Shown piece after piece: positions 9,067-16,664 of a DNA stretch of 29,878 bases. Within the stretch, counting starts at the first letter, position 1. Each line of letters begins with the position of its first letter. Location: the NCBI GenBank assembly GCA_937872165.1, contig CALMOR010000215.1, positions 31,703-61,580 of the forward strand, given 5' to 3'. The notes under the pieces were generated by a model. That model made no database searches. It was not told the DNA's origin and worked only from the letters and a program-made list of their open reading frames with translations. Both the position numbers and the translations under genes were made by a program. The stretch is from an uncultured Burkholderiales bacterium (GTDB taxonomy: Bacteria; Pseudomonadota; Gammaproteobacteria; Burkholderiales; Burkholderiaceae_D).

Positions 9067-9090
9067 CACGTCGGAAGGCGGCCGATCCTG

Positions 9091-10224
9091 ATGCCCATTT
9101 CGCTGGTCGGTCATCCGTATACGCCCATCGGAATGGGTGAGCACGTGCGCTGCACGTTTCGCGCGTTGAGGAGCGTGGCGGTCACGCCCCGCCTGGTCGA
9201 CGTCTATCGGCTGACCGACCCCGACCCCGGCCAGCGGCACGAGATGTCCGCGTTCGATTCGCGTGATATGTCGGAAGTGAACATCTTCCACATCAACGGC
9301 GACGAGGTCGAACAGGTCCTCGCGCATCTGGGCGCTATCCGCGGGTACAACATCGTCTATCCGCTGTGGGAGCTAGCGCGCTACCCGGAAGGATGGGCGC
9401 GGCAGCTCGAGCGCTTCGACGAGATCTGGGCGCCTTCCCTGTTCATCCGGCAGAGCATCGCCGACGCGACGGCGAGGCCCGTGCTGCACATGCCTCTTAC
9501 CGGCGAGGTCCTGTTGACGTCCTTTCTGGGAAGACGCCACTTCGGCATTCCCGAGCCGGCCTATGCCTTTCTCTTTTTCTTCGACTTGAGGTCGTACATC
9601 GCCAGGAAGAATCCGGAGGCCGTGATCGAAGCGTTTCGCCGCCTGGTCCGGCTCCGGCCCGACGCCGACCTGGCACTCGTGATCAAGGTCAACGGGGCCG
9701 ACCAGGCGCCAGTCGAAGCGAAAGCGCTGAGTCAGTCGCTCGCGGACCTCGAGGACCGCGCGATCCTCATTACGAACGAGATGACCGACAACGAAGTAAA
9801 GAATCTGACCCGCTGCTGCGACTGCTTCGTCTCGCTACATCGGGCAGAAGGTTTCGGGTTCGGCATGGCCCAGGCGATGTACCTGAACAAGCCCGTCATC
9901 GCGACCGGCTATTCGGGCAACATGGATTTCATGACGACGGGCGGCTGCTTCGTCGTCGCCCACACGCTGGTCCCGGTGCCGCCAGGTGCCTACCCCCATG
10001 CCGAAGGTCAGGTCTGGGCGGAGCCTTCGATCGACGATGCGGTCGCCTTCATGCGCCAGCTGGTGGACGACCCCGCGTCGGGCCAGGCAGTCGGCAAGGA
10101 CGGTGGTTATCATGTCCGGCGCGCGTTCGGCCTCCGGGCGACGGGAATGCGCATCGTCCGAAGGCTCGATGCGATCGCCGCCGGAGCGCTTCTGCAGTTC
10201 CCCATCGGCGAGCGGCCGGTGTGA
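9091..10224 (+). CDS. GT4-family (GT-B fold) glycosyltransferase
   Basis: 377 residues, cytoplasmic. The N-terminal half starts with SLVGHPYTPIGMGEHVR, a GT4-like donor/acceptor loop. The C-terminal half has the nucleotide-sugar site around FVSLHRAEGFGFGMAQAM (about residues 248-265) and KPVIATGYSGNMDFM. It resembles the C-terminal third of the 929-residue fusion encoded at 12763-15552, which shares the G-x-GE-x-x-R start and the SGNM-x-FM site, so the two probably arose by duplication. The second acid of the usual E-x7-E motif is Gln here (codon CAG in GFGFGMAQ), whereas the related domain keeps Glu. A GGAAGG sequence lies about 12 bases before ATG 9091, and the gap from the previous gene is 24 bp. 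Donor and acceptor are unknown. Confidence 0.92.
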   Translation: MPISLVGHPYTPIGMGEHVRCTFRALRSVAVTPRLVDVYRLTDPDPGQRHEMSAFDSRDMSEVNIFHINGDEVEQVLAHLGAIRGYNIVYPLWELARYPEGWARQLERFDEIWAPSLFIRQSIADATARPVLHMPLTGEVLLTSFLGRRHFGIPEPAYAFLFFFDLRSYIARKNPEAVIEAFRRLVRLRPDADLALVIKVNGADQAPVEAKALSQSLADLEDRAILITNEMTDNEVKNLTRCCDCFVSLHRAEGFGFGMAQAMYLNKPVIATGYSGNMDFMTTGGCFVVAHTLVPVPPGAYPHAEGQVWAEPSIDDAVAFMRQLVDDPASGQAVGKDGGYHVRRAFGLRATGMRIVRRLDAIAAGALLQFPIGERPV

Positions 10225-10276
10225 TATCGAGCGGTCGACGTCGATACGTCGCGCCCTAGCGGAGATCGGTCAGTCC

Positions 10277-11221
10277 ATGGAATTCGTCACCAGCGAGCTG
10301 TTGCGGGTCGAGCGAGGCATTGACGCCAGCACGGATCGTGCGGGCGTGCTGCGGTCGCTCAGGGCACTAGGGCTCGACGACTTCGGCCAGTTGATGTTCT
10401 CGCTGCCCGACGCAGCGTATCCCGCCCTTTCGCGTGTGCTTCCCGCGATGGCCAGCGCCGAGGTGCAGCGCAACTGGACGGGCGCCTCGGGTACACATCT
10501 GCTGCTGCAAACGCTCGATTTCGTTCGATCCGTCTGCTACAACTTTTCGCGCTTCACCGGGGAATCGCTGGAAGACAAGGCAGTGCTCGATTTCGGGTGC
10601 GGCTATGGTCGCATCGCCCGTCTGTTCTATTACTTCGTCGACCCATCGATGTTCTACGGAGTAGACCCCTGGGACGAATCGATCCGTCTGTGCGCCGAAA
10701 GCGGGCTCACCGAGAACTTCCACGTATCGGATTACCTGCCCACCGATCTCCCGACCGGCAGCCGGTCGTTCGACCTGATCTATGCGTTTTCCGTCTTCAC
10801 CCATCTTTCGGAGCGGGCGACCCGGACCTCGATCCGGACGCTTCTCCGCAAGCTCTCGGCGAACGGGATGCTCACCATCACCATCCGTCCGGTCGAGTAC
10901 TGGCATCAGGACCAGCACGCGGGGCAGTCGGAAGGCACGACCGAAAACCTCATCCGGCAACACCGGCAGCAAGGATTCGCGTTCCTGCCGCACCTTCGTC
11001 CGGCGGTGGACGGAGACGTCACGTACGGCGACACGTCGATGAGTTTGGCCTGGCTCGCAGCCAACTTTCCCGAAGCACGAATCCTCGGCGTCGATCGCTC
11101 GCTGAAGGACCCGTACCAAATCTATGTGTTCCTCCGAAACGCCCGCGACGAGCGAGCGCAGGCGGAGCCTTCGGCAGTGTCGATGACCGGAGTCAGTACG
11201 GCAGTGGTGCCCGCGGGTTGA
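10277..11221 (+). CDS. Class I SAM-dependent methyltransferase
   Basis: About 314 residues. The Rossmann-type motif I VLDFGCGYGRIARLF lies near residues 103-117, followed by YGVDPWDESI (acidic end of strand 2) and FDLIYAFSVFTHLSE (motif IV region). This pattern is typical of small-molecule and glycan methyltransferases of the Methyltransf_25/31 type. The frame is open back to 9986, but that would overlap the GT4 gene by 239 bp. ATG 10277 is preceded by GGAG, about 12 bases upstream, and no GTG or TTG lies between the GT4 stop and this ATG, so I chose it. The 3' end overlaps the convergent phosphomannomutase gene by 29 bp. A role in O-methylating a sugar of the exported glycan is inferred from context. 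Confidence 0.88.
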   Translation: MEFVTSELLRVERGIDASTDRAGVLRSLRALGLDDFGQLMFSLPDAAYPALSRVLPAMASAEVQRNWTGASGTHLLLQTLDFVRSVCYNFSRFTGESLEDKAVLDFGCGYGRIARLFYYFVDPSMFYGVDPWDESIRLCAESGLTENFHVSDYLPTDLPTGSRSFDLIYAFSVFTHLSERATRTSIRTLLRKLSANGMLTITIRPVEYWHQDQHAGQSEGTTENLIRQHRQQGFAFLPHLRPAVDGDVTYGDTSMSLAWLAANFPEARILGVDRSLKDPYQIYVFLRNARDERAQAEPSAVSMTGVSTAVVPAG

Positions 11222-12575
11222 CGGCCGTCAGGACGCGGCGGAAATCGCCCTTGATGCGCTCGAGTCCCGTCGCCGTATCGGCCTCGAAGCGCAATACGAT
11301 GACCGGCGTCGTGTTCGACGAACGCGCGAGGCCGAAGCCGTCCGCGTATTCGACACGCACGCCGTCGATCTTCGAGATGGACTCGGCGTCAGCGAACACG
11401 GCTTCGTTCTGAAGCCGCTCGACGATGCGGAAGTTCTCCCCTTCGGCGAGCTGCCACTGCAGCTCCGGCGTCGAGATCGCATCGGGCAACGCGTTCAGCA
11501 CCTGCGAAGGGTCGCGGCCGGCGGCCTTGGCCCGTGTGAGGATCTCGATCATCCGCGCGGCCGCGTAGAGGCCGTCGTCGAATCCGTACCAGCGGTCCTT
11601 GAAGAAGACGTGCCCGCTCATCTCGCCGGCGAGCGGTGCCCCGCTCTCCTTCAACCGCGCCTTGATCAGCGAGTGTCCCGTCTTCCACATCGTCGGCCGT
11701 CCCCCATGAGCCGTGATCCAGGGGGCGAGACGACGCGAGCACTTGACGTCATAGATCACCTCTCCGCCCGGATGGCGCGAAAGGACGTCTTCCGCGAACA
11801 ACATCAATTGCCGGTCCGGGAAGATGATGCCGCCGTCCTTGGTGACGACACCGAGGCGGTCGCCGTCGCCGTCGAAAGCGAAACCGATCTCGCAGTCGGT
11901 ACGTGAGAGATGGTCGATCAGGTCCTCGAGGTTCTCCGGATGCGCCGGGTCGGGATGATGATTGGGAAACGTCCCGTCGACGTCGCAGAACAGTTCGTCG
12001 ACCTCGCAGCCCATCGTACGGAAGAGCGTGGGCGCGAACGCGCCTGCGACGCCGTTGCCGCAATCGATCGCGATGCGGAACGGTGCCGCGCTCTTCACGT
12101 CTCCGACGATGCGCGCGTAGTACGCGTCGGCGATGTCTTCCTTCGCGTAACGACCGTGGCCCGCTTCGAAGCGGTTCTCGACGATGCGGCGATACAGCTG
12201 CGTGATGCGATCGCCGTGGATGGCATCGCCTCCCACCACCATCTTGAGGCCGTTGTACTCCGGCGGATTGTGACTGCCGGTCACCATCACGCCACAGGCC
12301 GTCTTCAGTTCGATGGTCGCGAAATAGACCATCGGCGTCGCGACCATCCCGATATCGATCACGTCGAGTCCGGTCGACTGGATGCCTTCGGCCAGCGCAT
12401 GGGAGAAGGCCGGCCCGGAGAGCCGCCCGTCCCTGCCGATGACGAACGTCTTGTGCCCCACGGTCTTCGCCTCGGAAGCGATCGCGCGTCCGATGTCGCG
12501 GACGACATCCGCCGTCAGCGTGACGTCGACGATGCCGCGGATGTCGTAGGCCTTGAAGATGGACGAGGAGATCAT
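11193..12575 (-). CDS. manB: Phosphomannomutase/phosphoglucomutase (AlgC/ManB type)
   Basis: 460 residues, the usual length for the alpha-D-phosphohexomutase superfamily. It converts mannose-6-phosphate to mannose-1-phosphate (and often glucose-6-P to glucose-1-P), the step before GDP-mannose. Visible motifs are the N-terminal FKAYDIRG, the phosphoserine loop TGSHNPP (Ser101), the Mg2+ loop DGDGDR (235-240), the sugar-specificity loop GEMSGH (317-322) and the C-terminal phosphate-binding RSSNTTPVIVLRFE. All catalytic residues are present. The gene runs opposite to its neighbours and its last 29 bp overlap the methyltransferase gene. With gmd at 28698 it makes a GDP-6-deoxyhexose supply likely. 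No mannose-1-phosphate guanylyltransferase is in the window. The choice between AlgC-like dual specificity and strict ManB is not certain. Confidence 0.95.
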   Translation of the reverse strand: MISSSIFKAYDIRGIVDVTLTADVVRDIGRAIASEAKTVGHKTFVIGRDGRLSGPAFSHALAEGIQSTGLDVIDIGMVATPMVYFATIELKTACGVMVTGSHNPPEYNGLKMVVGGDAIHGDRITQLYRRIVENRFEAGHGRYAKEDIADAYYARIVGDVKSAAPFRIAIDCGNGVAGAFAPTLFRTMGCEVDELFCDVDGTFPNHHPDPAHPENLEDLIDHLSRTDCEIGFAFDGDGDRLGVVTKDGGIIFPDRQLMLFAEDVLSRHPGGEVIYDVKCSRRLAPWITAHGGRPTMWKTGHSLIKARLKESGAPLAGEMSGHVFFKDRWYGFDDGLYAAARMIEILTRAKAAGRDPSQVLNALPDAISTPELQWQLAEGENFRIVERLQNEAVFADAESISKIDGVRVEYADGFGLARSSNTTPVIVLRFEADTATGLERIKGDFRRVLTAVNPRAPLPY

Positions 12576-12600
12576 TTGCGACGGAAGACCATGAGGGGGT

Positions 12601-12609
12601 TGTTAGACT
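12601..12609 (+). promoter_or_regulatory. Candidate extended -10 element for the GT8/GT4 gene
   Basis: TGTTAGACT fits an extended -10 (TG-N-TAnAcT) in the 187-bp gap between divergent genes. No good -35 is visible. Transcription would begin near 12616, giving a leader of about 147 nt to ATG 12763. It is a pattern match only. Confidence 0.3.
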
Positions 12610-12613
12610 CCCG

Positions 12614-12622
12614 ACTCTAGCA
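12614..12622 (-). promoter_or_regulatory. Candidate extended -10 element for the phosphomannomutase gene
   Basis: On the minus strand this reads TGCTAGAGT, an extended -10 (TG-C-TAGAGT), with a predicted start near 12607 and a leader of about 32 nt to the ATG at 12575. It lies 5 bp from the plus-strand candidate, so the two polymerase sites would overlap. No convincing -35 was found. Confidence 0.3.
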
Positions 12623-12762
12623 GGAAGACGTGCGACCGGTTCCGGTGCCGTTACGGCGGGCCGCAAGCCCCGCGACACGCGCCTTCGCCGGCTTCGCCGG
12701 GCAGGCGATTTCCAGGCAGGACCGAGCGGCGCAGCGCCCGCCTTCGTGTCGACGACCCTCGC

Positions 12763-15552
12763 ATGCGAAAAGCCATCTTCACGATCGTCTCCAACAACTA
12801 CCTGCACTTCGCGCGGACCCTTTTCGAGAGCGCCGCGGTCCACCACCCCGACTGCGACCGGCTGTGCGTCGTCGTCGACTCCGACACATCTGTCGCGGTG
12901 TCCCTCAGCGACGCCTTCGCGGTCGTCGGCATCGACGAGCTCGCGTTGCCCCATCCGCGTCGCTTCGTCTTTCGCTATTCGATCCTCGAGCTCAACACCG
13001 CGGTCAAGCCCTTCGCGTTCGCAGCGCTTTTCGCGCGCGGCTACGATCAGGTCGTCTACCTCGACCCGGACATCCGCCTGTACGCGCCGATGCAGGCGGT
13101 CTTCGAGCGTCTCGACGCCGATGCGGACATCGTCCTCACGCCGCACTTGCTGTCTCCGATGACGGATGCGGGACGGCCTTCGGAGCTCGACATCCGCGTG
13201 GCCGGTACCTACAACCTCGGCTTCTGCGCGCTCGCCCGGCGCGACGCGGCGAAGGCGTTCGTCTCGTGGTGGCAGGACAAGCTCGTCGATCGGTGTCTGA
13301 TCGACTTCGCCGCCGGCATCTTCGTCGACCAGAGCTGGGTCGATCTCGTACCCGGCCTTTTCGGCAACGTCTCGATCCTGCGAGATCCGGGCTACAACGT
13401 CGCGTACTGGAACCTCGCGCAGCGGGGCGTTCGGCGCGTCGACGGGCACTGGACCGTCGACGGCGGACCGCTCGTGTTCTTCCACTTCAGCGGTCTCGAT
13501 CCCTCGCGGCCGCAAGCCTTCTCGAAGCACCAGGACCGCTTCACGCTGGCCACCATCGGATCGGTCGATGTGCTCGTCATCGACTACGCGGAGGCCGTGC
13601 GCGCCAACGGTGCCGAAGCCTTCGGCGCGCTGCCGTACGGCTTCGGTTGCTTCGACGACGGGACGGCCATTCCCGACTTCCTGCGCGAGACCTATCGCGC
13701 CGACGGCGGACTGCAGCGCCTCATGGGCGACAATCCGTTCTCCCAGTCCTCGATCCTGACGGCGCTCGTGCCGTCGCGACAAGTCGGTCGACGCGCGACG
13801 ACGCGCGCGATGGATGCGCTGTGGCAGACCCGTGCGGAGGTGCGGCGCGAGTTCCCGCTGACGGACGACGCCTCGATCGAACGGTACTGGCACTGGTTCG
13901 TCGCCGAGGCGCCGAAATTCGTCGCCGAGCCGGTCGCGCGCGCACATGCCGCGATGCTCGGGACGATGTCCGGCGGACCGTCGTCCGCCGCGGCCTGGCT
14001 CCTGCCGCGCGGCTGGTTCTTCGACGAGGGCAACGTGGCCGATGCCGGAGCCTGGGTCATGCCCGAGGCCGCGATCCCGGTCCGGCTGTACGGCGATGCC
14101 GAACTCGTCGTCGAGGGCTACTACGAAGCGGAGTGCGTCGAACGTCAAACCGGAACGAAGGGGGCGGTTCTGCACGTGCTGCTGCGCGACGCGCTCGTCC
14201 TCGAGCTGATCCTCGACACCTCGGGGCCGTTCGCTGCGAGCGCGATGCTGCCGGCCGACTCGCCCCTCGGCACGGCGGAACTCGTCTTCCGATGCTCGGG
14301 CCACTTCGTCCCGCACGCGATCGGTATCGGCGACGACTTCCGCTCGCTCGCATGGCGCGCCCGACGGATAACGCTCGGCGGCGACGTGCTTCTCGACGCG
14401 GCCCGGCGTCCTCCGATCGAGCCCCTCGATGCCCTGGTCCACGTCGAAGGGGTCGATCTCGTCGGTTATCTCGCGGCCGAGTCCGGCGTCGGCGAGTCGG
14501 TCCGCGCCTTCGCGCGCGCATGCGACGCCGTCGGACTCGGCTACAGCGCCTGCGACGTCGGTTATCAGAACACCAATCGACAGACCGACGCTTCGCTCGA
14601 CGCCGCGCGGACCGCCACGAGCCGCTACGGCATCAACGTGCTGCACGTCAATGCCGACCAGACGCCTGCCACGCTCGCCGTGCTGCAGCCGGTGTATCGC
14701 GCGGCCGGCATCACGATCGCGTACTGGCATTGGGAACAACCGGTGTTGCCCATGCCCCTGCTGCCGAGCTTCGAGGGCTTGACCGAGGTCTGGGTACCGA
14801 GCGCCTTCGTCCACGAAGCCGTCGCGACGATCGCACCGATCCCCGTCTTCAAGGTTCCGCACGCGATCGAGTTCGCAGTCCCCGCATCTCCGGAGCGATC
14901 GGTGTTCGGCTTGCGCGACGACCGCTTCTGCGTTCTCGCGATGTACGACCTCGATTCGTCGTCGTACCGGAAGAACCCGCTCGCGGCCGTCGAAGCCTTC
15001 CGCCGGGCCTTCGGGTCGCGGACCGACGCGACTTTGGTCGTCAAGACCATCAACGCCGACCACAATCCGGACGCCTACCGCGAACTGCTCGACGCGATTG
15101 CGGACCTGCCGGACGTTCGGCTGATCGACCGCTACCTCGATCGCCACGCCGTCTACGCGCTCGAGGCGGCCTGCGACTGCTTCGTGTCGCTGCACCGCGC
15201 CGAAGGCTTCGGCCTCGCGCTCGCGGAAATGATGTATCTGGGCAAGCCCGTGGTCGCGACCGGCTGGTCCGGCAACATGGAGTTCATGACGCCGATGAAT
15301 TCCTTTCCGATCGACTATGCGCTGAAGCCGCTCGCGCGGACGATCGGCGTCTACGAACGGGGACCGGCATGGGCGGAAGCCGACGTCGATCAGGCGGCGC
15401 ACGTCCTCGCCCGGCTCGTCGACGACGCGACGCTCCGTCGTGCTACGGGCACTCGCGCCGCCACGCACATGCGCAGGCACTTCGCTCCGGCTCGGATCGG
15501 TTCGCTGTATCGGAAGCGCCTCGGTCTGCTGTCGCTTCGTCGCCCCCGGTGA
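12763..15552 (+). CDS. Bifunctional glycosyltransferase: GT8-like N-terminus, beta-rich linker domain, GT4 C-terminus
   Basis: 929 residues. The N-terminal domain (about 1-290) is a GT-A fold resembling GT8: it opens with FTIVSNNYLHFARTL and has a D-x-D metal site in VVYLDPDIRLY near residue 100. A helical stretch (about 300-405) leads to a beta-rich region (about 410-545) ending in GDDFRSLAWRARRITL. The C-terminal GT-B domain (about 560-925) starts with GYLAAESGVGESVR and has an intact E-x7-E site in HRAEGFGLALAEMM near 812-825. The protein can probably transfer two sugars in sequence. ATG 12763 lacks a strong ribosome binding site, but the conserved GT8 start follows it at once. The C-terminal domain is related to the GT4 encoded at 9091-10224. 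Sugars are unknown. Confidence 0.92.
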   Translation: MRKAIFTIVSNNYLHFARTLFESAAVHHPDCDRLCVVVDSDTSVAVSLSDAFAVVGIDELALPHPRRFVFRYSILELNTAVKPFAFAALFARGYDQVVYLDPDIRLYAPMQAVFERLDADADIVLTPHLLSPMTDAGRPSELDIRVAGTYNLGFCALARRDAAKAFVSWWQDKLVDRCLIDFAAGIFVDQSWVDLVPGLFGNVSILRDPGYNVAYWNLAQRGVRRVDGHWTVDGGPLVFFHFSGLDPSRPQAFSKHQDRFTLATIGSVDVLVIDYAEAVRANGAEAFGALPYGFGCFDDGTAIPDFLRETYRADGGLQRLMGDNPFSQSSILTALVPSRQVGRRATTRAMDALWQTRAEVRREFPLTDDASIERYWHWFVAEAPKFVAEPVARAHAAMLGTMSGGPSSAAAWLLPRGWFFDEGNVADAGAWVMPEAAIPVRLYGDAELVVEGYYEAECVERQTGTKGAVLHVLLRDALVLELILDTSGPFAASAMLPADSPLGTAELVFRCSGHFVPHAIGIGDDFRSLAWRARRITLGGDVLLDAARRPPIEPLDALVHVEGVDLVGYLAAESGVGESVRAFARACDAVGLGYSACDVGYQNTNRQTDASLDAARTATSRYGINVLHVNADQTPATLAVLQPVYRAAGITIAYWHWEQPVLPMPLLPSFEGLTEVWVPSAFVHEAVATIAPIPVFKVPHAIEFAVPASPERSVFGLRDDRFCVLAMYDLDSSSYRKNPLAAVEAFRRAFGSRTDATLVVKTINADHNPDAYRELLDAIADLPDVRLIDRYLDRHAVYALEAACDCFVSLHRAEGFGLALAEMMYLGKPVVATGWSGNMEFMTPMNSFPIDYALKPLARTIGVYERGPAWAEADVDQAAHVLARLVDDATLRRATGTRAATHMRRHFAPARIGSLYRKRLGLLSLRRPR

Positions 15553-15572
15553 GGCGATGACGGGCACGACGT

Positions 15573-15578
15573 TATGAT
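15573..15578 (+). promoter_or_regulatory. Candidate -10 box (TATGAT)
   Basis: TATGAT (5 of 6 to consensus) lies in the 98-bp gap before the DUF4214 gene, with a predicted start near 15585. It is followed by CCG, as is the TATGATCCG at 28584. No good -35 is present at 16-18 bp. Transcription of this group may equally read through from upstream. Confidence 0.3.
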
Positions 15579-15650
15579 CCGCGCGGCGCGCTTCGGCTCG
15601 CCGTCGCCGACCATCGACCGACCGCTCTCTACGACGCTGAAGATCGCCTC

Positions 15651-16637
15651 ATGCAACCTCGTCTCATCGGAAAAGTATCGCAGCGCCTGCGTGCCCTGAT
15701 CAAGGGCGGCGACGACTGGGGAGTCGTTCGCGAGGTCGACATCGCCACCCTGGGGCTGATGGAACGCGTGCGCGACGAGTGGCAGTCCCGCCAGCAGACG
15801 CGCGGCGAGACGCGCTTCGGGCTGCCGCAACTGCTGCGCTCGTTGCACCGCGTGCACGATTCCGACGCCCGCAAGGCGGTGGCGGCGTTCGAGCGTCGGC
15901 CCAGGCGGCTGCCCGAACACCGGCTGGGCCGCGATGGAAAGGCGCAAGCGCTCGACGCGGCTTTCTTCGCGCGTCGGCGCTACACGATCGACGAGCTGAC
16001 GGACTTCGCGGACGCGGTGTTCCTCGAGATCGCGTATCGATGCGTGCTCAAGCGCGAGCCCGATCCGGCGGGTTTCACCGGCTTCGTGCGCCCGTTGCGC
16101 GAAGGCGTCCGCGATCGCGTCGACGTCCTGCGCGCACTCAGCGTGTCCCCCGAGGGAAAGGGGCAACAGGTCGAGATCCTCGGCCTGCGTCGGTTGACGT
16201 TCTGGCGTCTGGCCGAACGGATCCGTCATGTCGGCCCTCTCGTCGGCTGGCTGCATGCCGTGGGCAGTGCGGGGCAGATCGCGCGGCGCCTGCAGGTGCT
16301 CGAGGCCCGCAGCGAAGCGGGCCATCAGGAACACGCCGACCTGTTGCAGACGCTCGTGGCCAGCGACATCGCGAAGATCAGCGAGTCGATCGCACTGATC
16401 GAGAAGTCGCAGGTGCAGGTCGAGACCGCCGTGCTCGGGCTGTCCAACCGCTACCGGCGATTCCTGCTCGAAGCGGAGATGCGCGATGCGGCGCGCGGGT
16501 CCGGCGAGGACGAGGAGGCGCTCCGAGCGAGTCGTCGCCTCGAGCGACTGGAGGCTGCGGTGCGCGAGGATCGGTCGCGCCTCGACGCGCTCGCCAACGC
16601 GATGGGACACCGTCGCCCGAACGAAACCCGGCTTTAG
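15651..16637 (+). CDS. DUF4214-like protein with C-terminal coiled coil
   Basis: 328 residues, no signal peptide. Residues about 112-185 match the DUF4214 pattern: an aromatic-rich helix, then FLEIAYRCVLKREPDPAGF and a following RVDVLRALSVSPEG, which carries the typical repeat of R-x-L-x(2)-xSPEG form. This domain often accompanies glycosyltransferases and methyltransferases in surface-glycan clusters; its biochemical role is not established. The last 130 residues are strongly charged and heptad-like (from about 225), consistent with a coiled coil for oligomerisation or docking. No catalytic motif is visible. It may be a scaffold for the transferases encoded on either side, but that is inference. 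The start ATG 15651 has no strong ribosome binding site. Confidence 0.8.
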   Translation: MQPRLIGKVSQRLRALIKGGDDWGVVREVDIATLGLMERVRDEWQSRQQTRGETRFGLPQLLRSLHRVHDSDARKAVAAFERRPRRLPEHRLGRDGKAQALDAAFFARRRYTIDELTDFADAVFLEIAYRCVLKREPDPAGFTGFVRPLREGVRDRVDVLRALSVSPEGKGQQVEILGLRRLTFWRLAERIRHVGPLVGWLHAVGSAGQIARRLQVLEARSEAGHQEHADLLQTLVASDIAKISESIALIEKSQVQVETAVLGLSNRYRRFLLEAEMRDAARGSGEDEEALRASRRLERLEAAVREDRSRLDALANAMGHRRPNETRL

Positions 16638-16664
16638 GCTTTTCCCGAGAAACCAGCATCGAAC

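Noticed and set aside
9986..10276. An upstream extension of the methyltransferase gene
   Set aside because: It would overlap the GT4 gene by 239 bp and encodes no family sequence. ATG 10277 has a GGAG upstream and gives a normal-length protein.
11749..15567. A minus-strand open frame of about 1270 codons antisense to the GT8/GT4 gene
   Set aside because: Its translation is rich in Arg, Asp, Glu and Val without any domain pattern, and it mirrors the high third-position GC of the real genes (phosphomannomutase and the GT8/GT4 fusion).
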